Shown: positions 32,221-40,937, counted from the first letter of the stretch. The stretch is DNA of 64,000 nt from Lacunisphaera sp. (GCA_029945445.1 JAQSCO010000057.1:294985-358984); one strand, 5' to 3'. Translations and numbers: made by a program. Notes: generated by a model from the letters alone, not told the origin.

Positions 32221-32909
32221 GGCTTCCCCTCCTTCGCTGAAGCTACGGAGGGCCCGTCCGGCGGCTGCGCTGCAGGCGGGGGCGTTGGGTAATGCTGCTT
32301 GGCGCGATCGAGCACCTCGGCGTGCGGCGTGGGCTCCCATTCGTAATCGTCCGGGTCGACGTAGTCCTTGCGCATCGGATAATCCTTGAACTCGTCCCAC
32401 ATCAAAATGCGGCGCAGGTCGCGGTGGCCCTCGAAGACGATGCCGTAGAGGTCGAAGATCTCGCGCTCCTGGAAGTCGCACGAGCGCCACACCGGCGTGA
32501 GCGAGGGCAGCGTCACCTGGTCGGAGCGGTTGGTCGTGCGCAGCCGGATGATGACCGGGCCGTGGCGCAGCGCCATCGAGTAAAGATGGTAGACGGCCTC
32601 GAGGTAGCCGGGATCCATGCGCTTGGTTTTTTCTTCAACGATCTTGGGGGCGCCGCCCGCGGGGTCGGGCACGGTGAGCTTCTTGACGTCGATGATCTCC
32701 TTGTCCGGCCAGTCGACGCCGGTGGCGTTGGAGCAATAGTCGAGCTGCAGCGCGGGGTCGTCGCGGAGGAAGAGCGCGATCGCGTGGGCGTGGGCGGCCC
32801 CGAGGAGCAGCGAGTGCTCGGCGGCCGGGCCGGGATTCGTCACGAGCGTGACCGTGGCGCCCGGGAAGCGGGCGAGGAGACGGTCGCGGATTTGCTCGGT
32901 GGTTTCCAT
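32217..32909 (-). CDS. nuoC: NADH-quinone oxidoreductase subunit C
   Basis: Peripheral-arm subunit of 230 residues. The family signature is present: [49 protein letters not shown]. It is a separate protein, not fused to NuoD as in E. coli. The C-terminal 35 residues are low-complexity ([11 protein letters not shown]). Start 32909 lies three bases after the nuoB stop. Confidence 0.94.
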   Translation of the reverse strand: METTEQIRDRLLARFPGATVTLVTNPGPAAEHSLLLGAAHAHAIALFLRDDPALQLDYCSNATGVDWPDKEIIDVKKLTVPDPAGGAPKIVEEKTKRMDPGYLEAVYHLYSMALRHGPVIIRLRTTNRSDQVTLPSLTPVWRSCDFQEREIFDLYGIVFEGHRDLRRILMWDEFKDYPMRKDYVDPDDYEWEPTPHAEVLDRAKQHYPTPPPAAQPPDGPSVASAKEGKP

Positions 32910-32912
32910 GGC

Positions 32913-33644
32913 TCAGGCCTTGGTCGGGCGGGAGAGGGGCGCCGTCGGCTTCCAGACCTCGGGGTTCTTCGGCGGCTGCAAGTCGTGCGCGCCGTATTCC
33001 GGCACGGGAAACTCGCTCGGCATTTCCGGGCGCAGGTGGCGGCCCTGGGCGGGGCCGGACAGCGTCTCGGCGCGGATCTGTTTCTGCAGTTCCATGAGTC
33101 CGTTGAGCAGCGCCTCGGGGCGCGGCGGGCAGCCGGGGATGTAGATGTCGACGGGGATGAAGCGGTCGATGCCCTTGAGGACATTGTAGCCCTGCTTGAA
33201 GGGGCCGCCGGAAATCGCGCACGCACCCATCGCGATGCAGTATTTCGGCTCGGGCATCTGGTTCCAGAGGCGGACGACCTGCGGGGCCATCTTCTTGGTG
33301 ACGGTGCCGGAGACGATCATCAGATCGGCCTGCCGCGGCGAGGGGCGGAAAATCTCGGCGCCGAAGCGCGCGATGTCGAAGCGCGCGGTGGCCGCGGCAA
33401 TCATCTCGATGGCGCAGCAGGCTAGGCCGAACTGGAGCGGCCAGATGGAATTGGTGCGGCCCCAGTTGTAGAGCTCCTCGAGGCTGGTGAGCAAAATGCC
33501 GTGGCGCCGCAGCTCCTCGCGCTCGGCGTCGGAGATGTTGCCGGCGGCGGGGAAAGGCTGCACCGTTCCGGCCTGCTGGCCGGCCGGTGTTTGTCCGGGC
33601 CGGTCGCCCGGCAAAGGTGCTGGCGTGGATTGGGGGTCGCTCAT
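32913..33644 (-). CDS. nuoB: NADH-quinone oxidoreductase subunit B
   Basis: Carries cluster N2, the last [4Fe-4S] centre before quinone. Ligands: tandem Cys76-Cys77 in [10 protein letters not shown], Cys in [10 protein letters not shown] and Cys in [10 protein letters not shown], all intact. The core is flanked by a 45-residue Pro/Gln-rich N-terminal extension and a 50-residue C-terminal extension, making 243 residues against about 160-220 in many species. The start ATG at 33644 is one base from the nuoA stop. Confidence 0.95.
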   Translation of the reverse strand: MSDPQSTPAPLPGDRPGQTPAGQQAGTVQPFPAAGNISDAEREELRRHGILLTSLEELYNWGRTNSIWPLQFGLACCAIEMIAAATARFDIARFGAEIFRPSPRQADLMIVSGTVTKKMAPQVVRLWNQMPEPKYCIAMGACAISGGPFKQGYNVLKGIDRFIPVDIYIPGCPPRPEALLNGLMELQKQIRAETLSGPAQGRHLRPEMPSEFPVPEYGAHDLQPPKNPEVWKPTAPLSRPTKA

Positions 33645-33645
33645 G

Positions 33646-34017
33646 TCATTTCCACTCGAGGTGTCCGCGGTGCCAGGCCCAGACCAGGCCTTCGGCGAGC
33701 AAGAGGATGAAAACCAGCATGGCGAGCAGCGCGCCCACCGGGAGGCTGGTGAAGGTGACGGCGAAGGGCAGGAGGAACAGCACCTCGACGTCGAAGATCA
33801 GGAACAGGATCGCATAGAGGTAATAGTGGGCCTTGAACTGGATCCACGAGTCGCCGGACGGGGCCAGGCCGCACTCGTAGGTGGAGTTTTTCATTGGTCC
33901 GGGCTTGGCTGCCTGAAAACACCGAATCCAGAGCTGGGCGACCCCGAGCAGGATGAGCGGAAACGCCAGCGCGACCCCGGCAAAGAGGGCGAGAAAAGCG
34001 TAGGGGTGGTCGCTCAT
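33646..34017 (-). CDS. nuoA: NADH-quinone oxidoreductase subunit A
   Basis: Small membrane subunit, 123 residues, three helices. The loop between helices 1 and 2 has [50 protein letters not shown], the complete NuoA signature including the YECG Cys that changes exposure with the active/deactive state. It is the first gene of the operon. The promoter should lie in the 198-base space shared with the divergent ferredoxin gene. Confidence 0.95.
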   Translation of the reverse strand: MSDHPYAFLALFAGVALAFPLILLGVAQLWIRCFQAAKPGPMKNSTYECGLAPSGDSWIQFKAHYYLYAILFLIFDVEVLFLLPFAVTFTSLPVGALLAMLVFILLLAEGLVWAWHRGHLEWK

Positions 34018-34215
34018 GAACCGTAAAAGTGGGTGGGGAGCGGCCTTGCTTCAATGGCAAATCCTCCCTGCCCATTGTCCAAAGCTTCTCATCCCTTGTC
34101 CTGTGCCGCCGGCGGGGCGGTCCCGCCCGGGCAATATCCGGCAAGCTTTGGTCAATCGGTGCAGAGCCCCAAGCCGGCCCCGCTGGTAGACTGGAGGCTC
34201 AACCCACCTATATAT
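34018..34215. promoter_or_regulatory. Divergent control region between nuoA and the ferredoxin gene
   Basis: No gene is seen in these 198 bases. They hold an inverted repeat, CAAAGCTT (34080-34087) and AAGCTTTG (34143-34150), enclosing a GC-rich hairpin-prone segment, and a TATATATATG run that includes the ferredoxin start. Promoters for both the nuo operon and the ferredoxin must lie here, but no convincing -35/-10 pair was found. Confidence 0.4.
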
Positions 34216-34449
34216 ATGCCTATTCTCGCTGATCGCCTGCCCGAAAATGTCGTCGGACGCTTCTATGTGGACTCAAGTTGCATCGATTGCGACCAGTGCC
34301 GCACCCAAGCCCCGGAATTCTTCGCCCGCAACGCCGACAACGGCACCTCCATGGTCATCAAGCAGCCGGTGACCCCCGACGAAATCGCCCTGGTTGAGCA
34401 AGCCGCCAACGACTGCGCGACCTGCTCGATCGGATCCGACGGCGTCTGA
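34216..34449 (+). CDS. Single-cluster [4Fe-4S] ferredoxin
   Basis: Soluble ferredoxin of 77 residues. Cluster ligands are Cys22, Cys25 and Cys28 (CIDCDQC) and Cys67 near the end (NDCATCSIG). The usual CPTGSI ending is altered, with a second Cys at residue 70 that may or may not bind. Chain layout resembles Bacillus-type monocluster ferredoxins (DxSxCIxCxxCxxxAPEFF). Start ATG at 34216 follows a TATATA run; the longer ORF upstream reads through the control region and is not favoured. Its position, divergent from nuoA and in the same block as nifJ, makes it a candidate carrier from PFOR to complex I. A weak hairpin (34481-34502) may end the transcript. Confidence 0.85.
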   Translation: MPILADRLPENVVGRFYVDSSCIDCDQCRTQAPEFFARNADNGTSMVIKQPVTPDEIALVEQAANDCATCSIGSDGV

Positions 34450-34627
34450 ACCGACTTATCCCCCGGGCAAAATCCCCCCGCCCGCTCTCGCCAGGGAGCG
34501 GGGCGTGGTGGTTTTCAGATTTATGACGCGCGCCCGCAGACGGCGCAGGCTTGCTCGACTAGGCCCATCCGCACTTAACGGTATCGCCGTCGCAATCATT
34601 GCGACCGGTGCCAGCCTCAACCCCGCT

Positions 34628-37084
34628 ATGTTCCGCATGAGTCTTTGCCCTTTACTTCACCGTTTGGCCTTAGCCGGTCTGCTGCTGGCTACCGCGCACG
34701 CGACCGACGACCGCTTCATCACCGCCCGGCCCGCGGCGCCGATCTACCACGAGGGCTGGATCGACCTGAACAAGAACGGCGTGAAGGACCCCTACGAGGA
34801 TCCCGCCGTGCCGGTCGAGCAGCGCATCACCGATCTCCTCGGGCGTATGACCGTGGACGAGAAGACCGCGCAGCTCGTCACGCTCTATGGCTTTCCGCAC
34901 GTGACGAAGGACGAGCTGCCGACCGAGGGGTGGAAAACCGCGTTCTGGAAGGACGGCATCGGCAACATCGACGAGCACATGAACGGCAACGGCGAAGGCA
35001 AGCTGGTGCAGCCGCACTACGCCTTCCCCTGGCCGCTCCACCCGCGCGGGCTCAACGACGTGCAGCGCTTCTTCATCGAGGATACCCGCCTCGGCGTGCC
35101 GGCGGACTTCACCAACGAGGGTATCCGCGGCCTGCTGCATGTGAAGACCTCCAGTTTTCCCGCGCAGATCGCCGTCGCCTGTGCGTGGGATCGCGAGCTG
35201 GTGCGCACCATCGGTCGCATCACCGGCCGCGAGGCCCGTGCCCTCGGTTACACCAACGTCTACTCGCCGATCCTCGACCTCGCGCGCGACCCGCGCTGGG
35301 GCCGCACGGTCGAGACCTACGGCGAGGATCCCTTCCTCATCGCCGAACTCGGCGTCGAGCAGGTCCGCGGCATCCAGGAAAACCGCGTCGTCTCCACCGT
35401 GAAGCACTTCGCCGTCTACAGCATCCCGAAGGGCGGCCGCGACGGCCACGCCCGCACCGACCCGCAGGCCACGTGGCGCGAGGTTGAGACGATGTATCTG
35501 CAACCGTTCCGCCGCGCCGTGCGCGATGCCGGGGCCCTCGGGGTCATGGCCTCGTACAACGACTACGACGGTGTGCCAGTCGAGGCCAGCCGCCTCTTCC
35601 TCACCGACATCCTGCGCAAGGAATGGGGCTTCCGGGGCTACGTGGTCTCTGACAGCGAGGCCGTGGAATTCATCCACAGCAAGCACCGCGTCGCGGGCAC
35701 GCCGCTCGAGGGTGCAGCGATGGCCGTCGATGCCGGGCTAAACGTGCGCACGAACTTCACCATGCCGGAGACCCACGGCAAACTCATCCGCGAGGCGATC
35801 ACGACCGGCCGCCTGACGATGGACACGATCGACGCCCGCGTCCGCGACGTGCTGCGCGTGAAGTACTGGACCGGACAGTTTGACCAGCCCTACGTCGCCG
35901 ATCCCACCGCCACGGAGCGGATTATCCGCGCGCCCGACGCCATGGCCGCCGCCGCGCGAGCGGCGCGCGAAGCCATCGTGCTCCTGAAAAACGAGCACAA
36001 CGCACTACCGCTCGCGAAGAATCTCCCACGCATCCTCGTCACCGGCCCGCTGGCGGACGACCTGCGCGCCTGGTGGACGCGCTACGGCCCACAGAAGCTC
36101 GACTTCATCACGCCGCTCGCGGGCATCCGCCAGAAGCTTGGTGCGGCCACCGACGTGCGCTACGCGAAGGGTTGCGACGTCATTGACGAGAACTTCCCCG
36201 AGAGTGACACCTTCAGGGAGCCGATGTCGGAAAAGGCCCGCGCGGGCATCGCCGCCGCCGTGGCCGCCGCGCAGGACGTCGACCTGATCATCGCCGTGCT
36301 CGGCGAGATCGAGGATATTTCCCAGGAGTCGCACAGCCGCACGAGCCTCGACCTGCCGGGCAACCAGGAGGAATTGCTTCGCGCCCTCGCCGCCACCGGC
36401 AAGCCGCTCGTGCTCGTGCTGAGCAACGGCCGGCCGCTCAGCGTCAACTGGGCCGCGAGGCACGTGCCTGCGATCGTCGAGCTGTGGTTTCCCGGCGAAC
36501 AGGGCGGCACTGCCCTGGCCGACATCCTGTTCGGCGATGTGAACCCGTCCGGCAAACTCTCGATCACGATTCCGAAATCCGCCGGGCAGCTCCCGTATAA
36601 TTTTCCCGCCAAGCCCGCTTCGCAGGCGCAGGACCTCGGCATGGTCGAGGGGCCGCTCTTCGCGTTCGGCCACGGCCTGAGCTACACGAAGTTCGCTTAT
36701 GGTGATTTGAAAATCTCACCCGAGCGCGCCGGCACAGAGGCATCGATCACCGCGACGTGCACCATCACCAACACCGGGACGCGCGCCGGCGAAGAGGTTG
36801 TGCAGCTCTACCTGCGCGACGATTACAGCAGTGTCACCACCTACGACAAGGCGCTGCGCGGCTTCGCCCGCGTGGCGCTGGCCCCGGGTGAGACGAAAGC
36901 CGTCAGCTTCACGCTCATGCCCGAGCACCTGCAGCTCTACGACCGGAACAGCAGGTGGACGGTCGAGCCCGGCCGTTTCACGGTGTTCGTCGGTGCCTCT
37001 TCCGCTGACATCCGGCTCAAGGGCAACTTTACGCTGACCCGGCCCGACGGCACGGCGCCGGAAGAAGATCCACTGAAGGACTGA
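34628..37084 (+). CDS. Exported glycoside hydrolase family 3 (beta-glucosidase-like)
   Basis: Secreted or periplasmic glycosidase of about 818 residues. A signal peptide (LHRLALAGLLLATAHA) is followed by ARPAAPIYHEGWIDLNKNG, a segment with an EF-hand-like DLNKNGVKD. The GH3 N-terminal barrel has ILDLARDPRWGRTVETYGEDPFL, KHFAVYS and the nucleophile Asp in GYVVSDSEAVEFIH. The second domain has LVLVLSNGRPLSVNW and ESHSRTSLDLPGNQEELL, and a fibronectin-III-like C-terminal domain (TCTITNTGTRAGEEVVQLYL) follows. The polymer attacked is not readable; beta-glucoside or beta-xyloside is likely. A second ATG at 34637 is an equally good start. Confidence 0.92.
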   Translation: MFRMSLCPLLHRLALAGLLLATAHATDDRFITARPAAPIYHEGWIDLNKNGVKDPYEDPAVPVEQRITDLLGRMTVDEKTAQLVTLYGFPHVTKDELPTEGWKTAFWKDGIGNIDEHMNGNGEGKLVQPHYAFPWPLHPRGLNDVQRFFIEDTRLGVPADFTNEGIRGLLHVKTSSFPAQIAVACAWDRELVRTIGRITGREARALGYTNVYSPILDLARDPRWGRTVETYGEDPFLIAELGVEQVRGIQENRVVSTVKHFAVYSIPKGGRDGHARTDPQATWREVETMYLQPFRRAVRDAGALGVMASYNDYDGVPVEASRLFLTDILRKEWGFRGYVVSDSEAVEFIHSKHRVAGTPLEGAAMAVDAGLNVRTNFTMPETHGKLIREAITTGRLTMDTIDARVRDVLRVKYWTGQFDQPYVADPTATERIIRAPDAMAAAARAAREAIVLLKNEHNALPLAKNLPRILVTGPLADDLRAWWTRYGPQKLDFITPLAGIRQKLGAATDVRYAKGCDVIDENFPESDTFREPMSEKARAGIAAAVAAAQDVDLIIAVLGEIEDISQESHSRTSLDLPGNQEELLRALAATGKPLVLVLSNGRPLSVNWAARHVPAIVELWFPGEQGGTALADILFGDVNPSGKLSITIPKSAGQLPYNFPAKPASQAQDLGMVEGPLFAFGHGLSYTKFAYGDLKISPERAGTEASITATCTITNTGTRAGEEVVQLYLRDDYSSVTTYDKALRGFARVALAPGETKAVSFTLMPEHLQLYDRNSRWTVEPGRFTVFVGASSADIRLKGNFTLTRPDGTAPEEDPLKD

Positions 37085-37089
37085 CAGGA

Positions 37090-37149
37090 TTTGTAGGGCC
37101 GGCGCTTGTCGCCGGGCCGCGGCCTGCCGAAAAGCGGCAGCCCTACAAA
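37090..37149. repeat. 60-base palindromic element with two internal hairpins
   Basis: Outer 10-base inverted repeats TTTGTAGGGC (37090-37099) and GCCCTACAAA (37140-37149). Inside are two perfect small hairpins: CCGGCG-CTTGT-CGCCGG (37099-37115, sharing one base with the outer arm) and CTGCCG-AAAAG-CGGCAG (about 37124-37140). The element folds as a three-way junction and starts six bases after the GH3 stop codon. It looks like a REP/MITE-type dispersed repeat, but only one copy is in the window. Confidence 0.7.
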
Positions 37150-37183
37150 AACAGCACCCGCCCTCGCGCGGAGCGAAGGCGGG
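37149..37183 (-). terminator. Terminator of the sigma/anti-sigma/DUF4097 operon
   Basis: Stem CCCGCCCTCGC (37157-37167) and GCGAAGGCGGG (37173-37183) with one mismatch and a GCGGA loop. Read on the minus strand, the hairpin is followed by TGCTGTTTTTG, which fits a rho-independent terminator about 23 bases past the DUF4097 gene. Confidence 0.6.
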
Positions 37184-37205
37184 CGAAAGTTGAAACGGGC
37201 GGGAC

Positions 37206-38234
37206 TTACTTCGTCTGCCGGAGGGTGATCTCGCCGTTCATGGTGGAGATTTTGATATCCACGCCGCCGCCGTTGAGTTCGCCGGTGACGAGCTTGCCGC
37301 CGGTGATGGGTGGGATCGGGGCCCGCGGGGCCCGCGGTGTCCGAGGGACAGCGGGGACGACGGCCGCATCGCCATCATGGTCCTTGACCGCCCGGGCGAC
37401 TTCGCGGGCGACCTCACGGGAAACATCCCGGCCGATCTGGGCCGCAGCGCGCGCGGCATCGGCGGCTGCCCGCGCCATATCACGGGCACTGCCTTCGCTG
37501 CCGTAGGAGTAGCTGTAGCCGCCGTGCTTGCTGCCGCCCTCGGACTTCGTCTTGAGCACGTTCTCGTCAAAGTCGGTGAGAATCGAGCCGTTGTGGGTGC
37601 GCATCCGGATGTTGGCCTTCGTGTCGGAGGGGACGCGGAGATCGACCTCGCCGTTCATCGACGTGATGGAGACGAGCTTTGTCGGCGCCTTGGCGTAGAC
37701 GGCCCGCACCTCGCCGTTCATGGTGTTGATGACCGCGGAGCCGACCACGCCCTCGAGCTGGACCTCGCCGTTCATGTTGTTGACCTCGATGTCGCCCTCG
37801 ACGCCCTTGACGACGAGGTCACCGCCGGCGTCGGTCTTGAGGTTGAGCGCCATGGCGCGCGGCACGGAGATCTTGAATTCGGCATCGTGGCCCGCCCAGG
37901 GATTGTCACCGGCGAGCCGGAGCGTGACGGTGTTGTCGTGCTCGGTGAGCTCGAAGCTCACCTCGTCGTCGAGCCGGCGCAGGCCGCCGGGCCGGGTGGG
38001 TATGGCGTTCTTTTGCGTGAGCGTCGACTCGACCGTGACCGTGTCACCGTCGACGCCGGTGATATGGATGTCGGCCCAGGGCAGGTCGAGGCTCAGGGTG
38101 GCGGGCTTGCCGGGAGCGGAAAGCTTGACGGTGGCAGTGGAACCTTCGTCGTCGCCGGCGCGCGCCAGCGGGGCGGCGGCCAGGCTCGCGAAGAGCGCGA
38201 AATGAAGGAGGTGGCGGGGGATGGATGTTTTCAT
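37206..38234 (-). CDS. Exported DUF4097-like repeat protein
   Basis: A 342-residue protein with a signal peptide (HLLHFALFASLAAAPLARA). The rest is beta-strand repeats of the DUF4097/adhesin type, with four near-identical turns: NNMNGEVQL, NTMNGEVRA, TSMNGEVDL and STMNGEITL. An Ala/Arg-rich helix (ARDMARAAADAARAAAQIG) and a Pro/Arg segment interrupt the repeats at about residues 245-310. It is the third gene of an operon with an ECF sigma factor and anti-sigma factor (4-base overlap with the latter), so it is probably an envelope protein linked to that signalling unit. Its molecular role is unknown. Confidence 0.75.
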   Translation of the reverse strand: MKTSIPRHLLHFALFASLAAAPLARAGDDEGSTATVKLSAPGKPATLSLDLPWADIHITGVDGDTVTVESTLTQKNAIPTRPGGLRRLDDEVSFELTEHDNTVTLRLAGDNPWAGHDAEFKISVPRAMALNLKTDAGGDLVVKGVEGDIEVNNMNGEVQLEGVVGSAVINTMNGEVRAVYAKAPTKLVSITSMNGEVDLRVPSDTKANIRMRTHNGSILTDFDENVLKTKSEGGSKHGGYSYSYGSEGSARDMARAAADAARAAAQIGRDVSREVAREVARAVKDHDGDAAVVPAVPRTPRAPRAPIPPITGGKLVTGELNGGGVDIKISTMNGEITLRQTK

Positions 38235-39142
38235 GTGAGGGTGGGCTTGGCGTCCGGATTGAGGGTGGCGGTGGGTTTGCTGTCGGGCTGGGCGGGGAGG
38301 CGCAGCACGGCGAGGGCGCGGCGCGCGGCATCGCGGACGTTGATGTCGACGGCCTCGTCCCGGGTGAGCTTCTCGAAGACCGGCTGGGCGCCCTGCTCGC
38401 GGGCGCCGGCGAGGAGTTCGATCATGGCGACCTGCACCAGCGGGGCGTGCTCCTTGGGCAGTGCATACAACACCCCGGCGCGGACCAGCGAGTCGTCGGT
38501 GTGCTGCGCCAGGGCCTCGACCGCGGAGAGGCGGACATTGATCGACGGGTCGAAGGCGAGCGCGCCGACGAGGTCGGTGAGCACCTTGCGGTCGGGGCTC
38601 TTGAGATCCATCTTGCCCAGCACGGTCTGGAGGCGGTCGCTGGTCGACTGCTGCTGGAGCAGCGACAGGGTGACGAGCTGGCCCATCGAATCGACCTGCT
38701 TCCGGAGGTCGGCGAGCTCCTTTTTCGCGGAGTCGTCGGCGGGCGCGACCACGACGGGCTTGGCCAGGTAGTGCTGGCCGGCGAACAGGCCGCCGATGAG
38801 CAAGGCGACCGCGAGGGCGAACTGCAGCGCGGGCTGCGCGGGCAGCAGGGCGGCGAAGAAGCGGTCAATGCGGCCGCGAGCGAGGGCGAACGGGCTCGGC
38901 GCGTCGGCCTCGCGCTGATGCGTCTCGAGCATGGCGTAGAAATTCTCGCGCAGGCGCGGGCCGGGCTCGGCCGGGGTGGCGGCGAGCGTGTCGAGCTTGC
39001 GGGTCATTTCCTGCAGGGCGGACCATTCGCGCTGACAGGTCGGGCAACTGGCCAGATGGGCGCGGAGCGCGGCGGACTCGTCGGCCGGCAGCGAGCCGTC
39101 CTGGTAATCGATGAAGCTATCCTGGACGCGGGTGCAGTTCAT
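38231..39142 (-). CDS. Zinc-finger anti-sigma factor with HEAT-like periplasmic part
   Basis: A 303-residue membrane protein. The N-terminal domain has the zinc-binding anti-sigma pattern: Cys3 in MNCTRVQ, then His28-x3-Cys32-x2-Cys35 in LRAHLASCPTCQREW. A single transmembrane segment (LQFALAVALLIGGLFAGQHYL) follows at about residues 105-125. The outside part contains a coiled-coil stretch (KKELADLRKQVDSM) and HEAT-like helices (INVRLSAVEALAQH, NVRDAARRALAVL). It lies 37 bases after the sigma-factor gene, so it should hold that sigma factor inactive. The HEAT-like sensor part is unusual for this class. Confidence 0.8.
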   Translation of the reverse strand: MNCTRVQDSFIDYQDGSLPADESAALRAHLASCPTCQREWSALQEMTRKLDTLAATPAEPGPRLRENFYAMLETHQREADAPSPFALARGRIDRFFAALLPAQPALQFALAVALLIGGLFAGQHYLAKPVVVAPADDSAKKELADLRKQVDSMGQLVTLSLLQQQSTSDRLQTVLGKMDLKSPDRKVLTDLVGALAFDPSINVRLSAVEALAQHTDDSLVRAGVLYALPKEHAPLVQVAMIELLAGAREQGAQPVFEKLTRDEAVDINVRDAARRALAVLRLPAQPDSKPTATLNPDAKPTLT

Positions 39143-39179
39143 GGCGGTGTGGTGTTTAAACTCGGGGAAGGGGGAAAGG

Positions 39180-39812
39180 TTACGCGGCGCTTTCCTTGCG
39201 GATCTTGAAATAGACCTCGCGCAGTTCTTTGAGCGCGCGGTGGACGCGGACCTTGACGGCGCCGACGGAGCAATCGAGGAGCTTGGCGATTTCCTTGTGC
39301 TCGAGGCTCTGCAGGCGCGAGAGCACGAGCACCTCGCGCTGCTCGAGCGGCAGGCGGGCGAGGGCGGCGCGGAGGAGGACGGTGTCCTCGGCGGTGGCGG
39401 CCTGCTCGGAGGGTTGCGGGCCCGGCGCGACCTGCTCGAGCAGGTCGACGGGGTCGGTTGGGATCGGGGTGGCGGCGTGCTTCCGGAAATGGTCGGCGGC
39501 GACCTTGCGGGCGAGGTGGTAGATCCACGCGGAGAACTTTCCTTCGTCGCGGTAGGTGTGCCGGTATTTGAGAATGCGGTAGAACACGATCTGCACGAGG
39601 TCCTCGCTGACCGACGGCTGGTTGGTCAGGCGCACAAAGAAACCGTAGAGCGGCCGGTGATGGCGCTCGAAGAGATCGCCGAGCTTCCGGATCTCCCCGG
39701 CGCGCACGGCAATCATGAGTTCGTGGTCGGTGACGGCTTCCACGGCGACAGGCAGGCTAACGCTGGCGGGCCGGGAGGGAACTCGGAATTGGGTGGCAGG
39801 GGCGGCGAGCAT
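39180..39812 (-). CDS. ECF RNA polymerase sigma factor
   Basis: Extracytoplasmic-function sigma factor, 210 residues. Region 2: LGDLFERHHRPLYGFFVRLTNQPSVSEDLVQIVFYRILKYRHTY, then GKFSAWIYHLARKVAADHFRK. Region 4: ALARLPLEQREVLVLSRLQSLEHKEIAKLLDCSVGAVKVRVHRALKELRE, the helix-turn-helix for -35 binding. The first 25 residues before VTDHELM are poorly conserved and a GTG start there is possible. The downstream anti-sigma and DUF4097 genes form its operon; autoregulation is likely but no promoter was identified. Confidence 0.92.
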   Translation of the reverse strand: MLAAPATQFRVPSRPASVSLPVAVEAVTDHELMIAVRAGEIRKLGDLFERHHRPLYGFFVRLTNQPSVSEDLVQIVFYRILKYRHTYRDEGKFSAWIYHLARKVAADHFRKHAATPIPTDPVDLLEQVAPGPQPSEQAATAEDTVLLRAALARLPLEQREVLVLSRLQSLEHKEIAKLLDCSVGAVKVRVHRALKELREVYFKIRKESAA

Positions 39813-39924
39813 GGAAAGGTTTCATCGTGGTGTGCGGCAGGGAATACCGACCGGCAGGGCAAAGGTTACAGGGTTTTCATCTCCGGGCTCGCATCGGTCC
39901 GGGCCGAAAGCCTAGTTTCCAGCC

Positions 39925-40884
39925 ATGAACCGCCGTGATTTCCTCCTCAAATCCGGTGCGGCTGTCTCGCTAGGCCTGTTCGCGAGAAGCCCACTGTCGG
40001 CGCAGGCCACCCCGGCCACGCCCGCCCCCGCCCCGACTCCCGTCCCGGTGCAGCCGCCCACGCTCGTCACCAAGTTCACGCCGCTGCGCGGTGACGTCGG
40101 TTATTTCACCGGCCGCGGCGGCAGCATCGGGTGGCTGGCGTCGGCCGACGCGCTCGTGGCGGTGGACACGCAGTTCCCGGACACCGCGGCGATTTTCCTG
40201 AAGGACCTGCCCGGCCGCAACGGCCGCCAGCTCGACGCCGTGATCAACACGCACCACCACGCCGACCACACCGGCGGCAACGGCGTCTTCAAACCCGCGA
40301 CGAAGACCATCGTGGCGCAGGCCAACGTGCCGGACCTGATGCTCGCCGCCGCCAAGCGAAGCCCGAACATGCCTGCGCCGACACTGCCCGACGCCACCTT
40401 CGCGACGGAGTGGCAGCACGATTTCGGCCGCGAGAAGATCAGCTGCCGCTACTTCGGCCCGGCGCACACCAGCGGAGACATCGTCGTGCATTTTGAACAA
40501 GCCAATGTCGTCCACCTCGGCGACCTGCTGTTCAACCGCCTCTATCCCGTCGTCGACCGGCCGGCCGGGGCGCGCTTCAAAGGCTGGATCACGCGCCTCG
40601 AGGAGATCGTGAAGAATTACCCGGCCGACGCGATTTACGTCTGCGGGCATGGCAACGCAAAGTTCGGCGTCACCGGCACCCACGCGGACATCCTGGTGTT
40701 CCGCGATTACATTGCCGCGCTCCTCGCGCATGTGCAGAACGAGCTCAAGGCCGGCAAGCCACGCGAGGAAATCGTGAAGCTCGGGAATTTCCCCGGCTTC
40801 CCCGACCTGCACGTGCCCCCGGGCCCGGGCAACCGCCTCGCCGGCAATCTCGGCGCCGCCTTCGATGAACTGACCGGCGGCTGA
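39925..40884 (+). CDS. Tat-exported metallo-beta-lactamase-fold hydrolase
   Basis: A 319-residue protein. The N-terminus MNRRDFLLKSGAAVSLGLFA has a twin-arginine signal, followed by a Pro/Ala-rich linker to about residue 47. The MBL zinc site is INTHHHADHTGGN with a further His in GPAHTSGDIVVHF and Asp/His in VVHLGDLLFN and VCGHG. The fold resembles quinoprotein-relay SoxH-type and other periplasmic MBL hydrolases. The substrate is unknown. It is divergent from the sigma-factor operon with a 112-base gap, so co-regulation is possible. Confidence 0.85.
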   Translation: MNRRDFLLKSGAAVSLGLFARSPLSAQATPATPAPAPTPVPVQPPTLVTKFTPLRGDVGYFTGRGGSIGWLASADALVAVDTQFPDTAAIFLKDLPGRNGRQLDAVINTHHHADHTGGNGVFKPATKTIVAQANVPDLMLAAAKRSPNMPAPTLPDATFATEWQHDFGREKISCRYFGPAHTSGDIVVHFEQANVVHLGDLLFNRLYPVVDRPAGARFKGWITRLEEIVKNYPADAIYVCGHGNAKFGVTGTHADILVFRDYIAALLAHVQNELKAGKPREEIVKLGNFPGFPDLHVPPGPGNRLAGNLGAAFDELTGG

Positions 40885-40901
40885 ACCGCGCCGTCGGCCA
40901 A

Positions 40902-40933
40902 TAAAAAGCCCGGCTGGGTGAACAGCCGGGCTT
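40902..40933 (-). terminator. Terminator of ssrA (also able to act on the MBL transcript)
   Basis: Stem AGCCCGGCTG (40907-40916) and CAGCCGGGCT (40923-40932), loop GGTGAA. On the minus strand it is followed by TTTTTATT and starts 5 bases after the tmRNA CCA end. On the plus strand the run after the stem is short, so it mainly serves ssrA. Confidence 0.85.
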
Positions 40934-40937
40934 GAAA

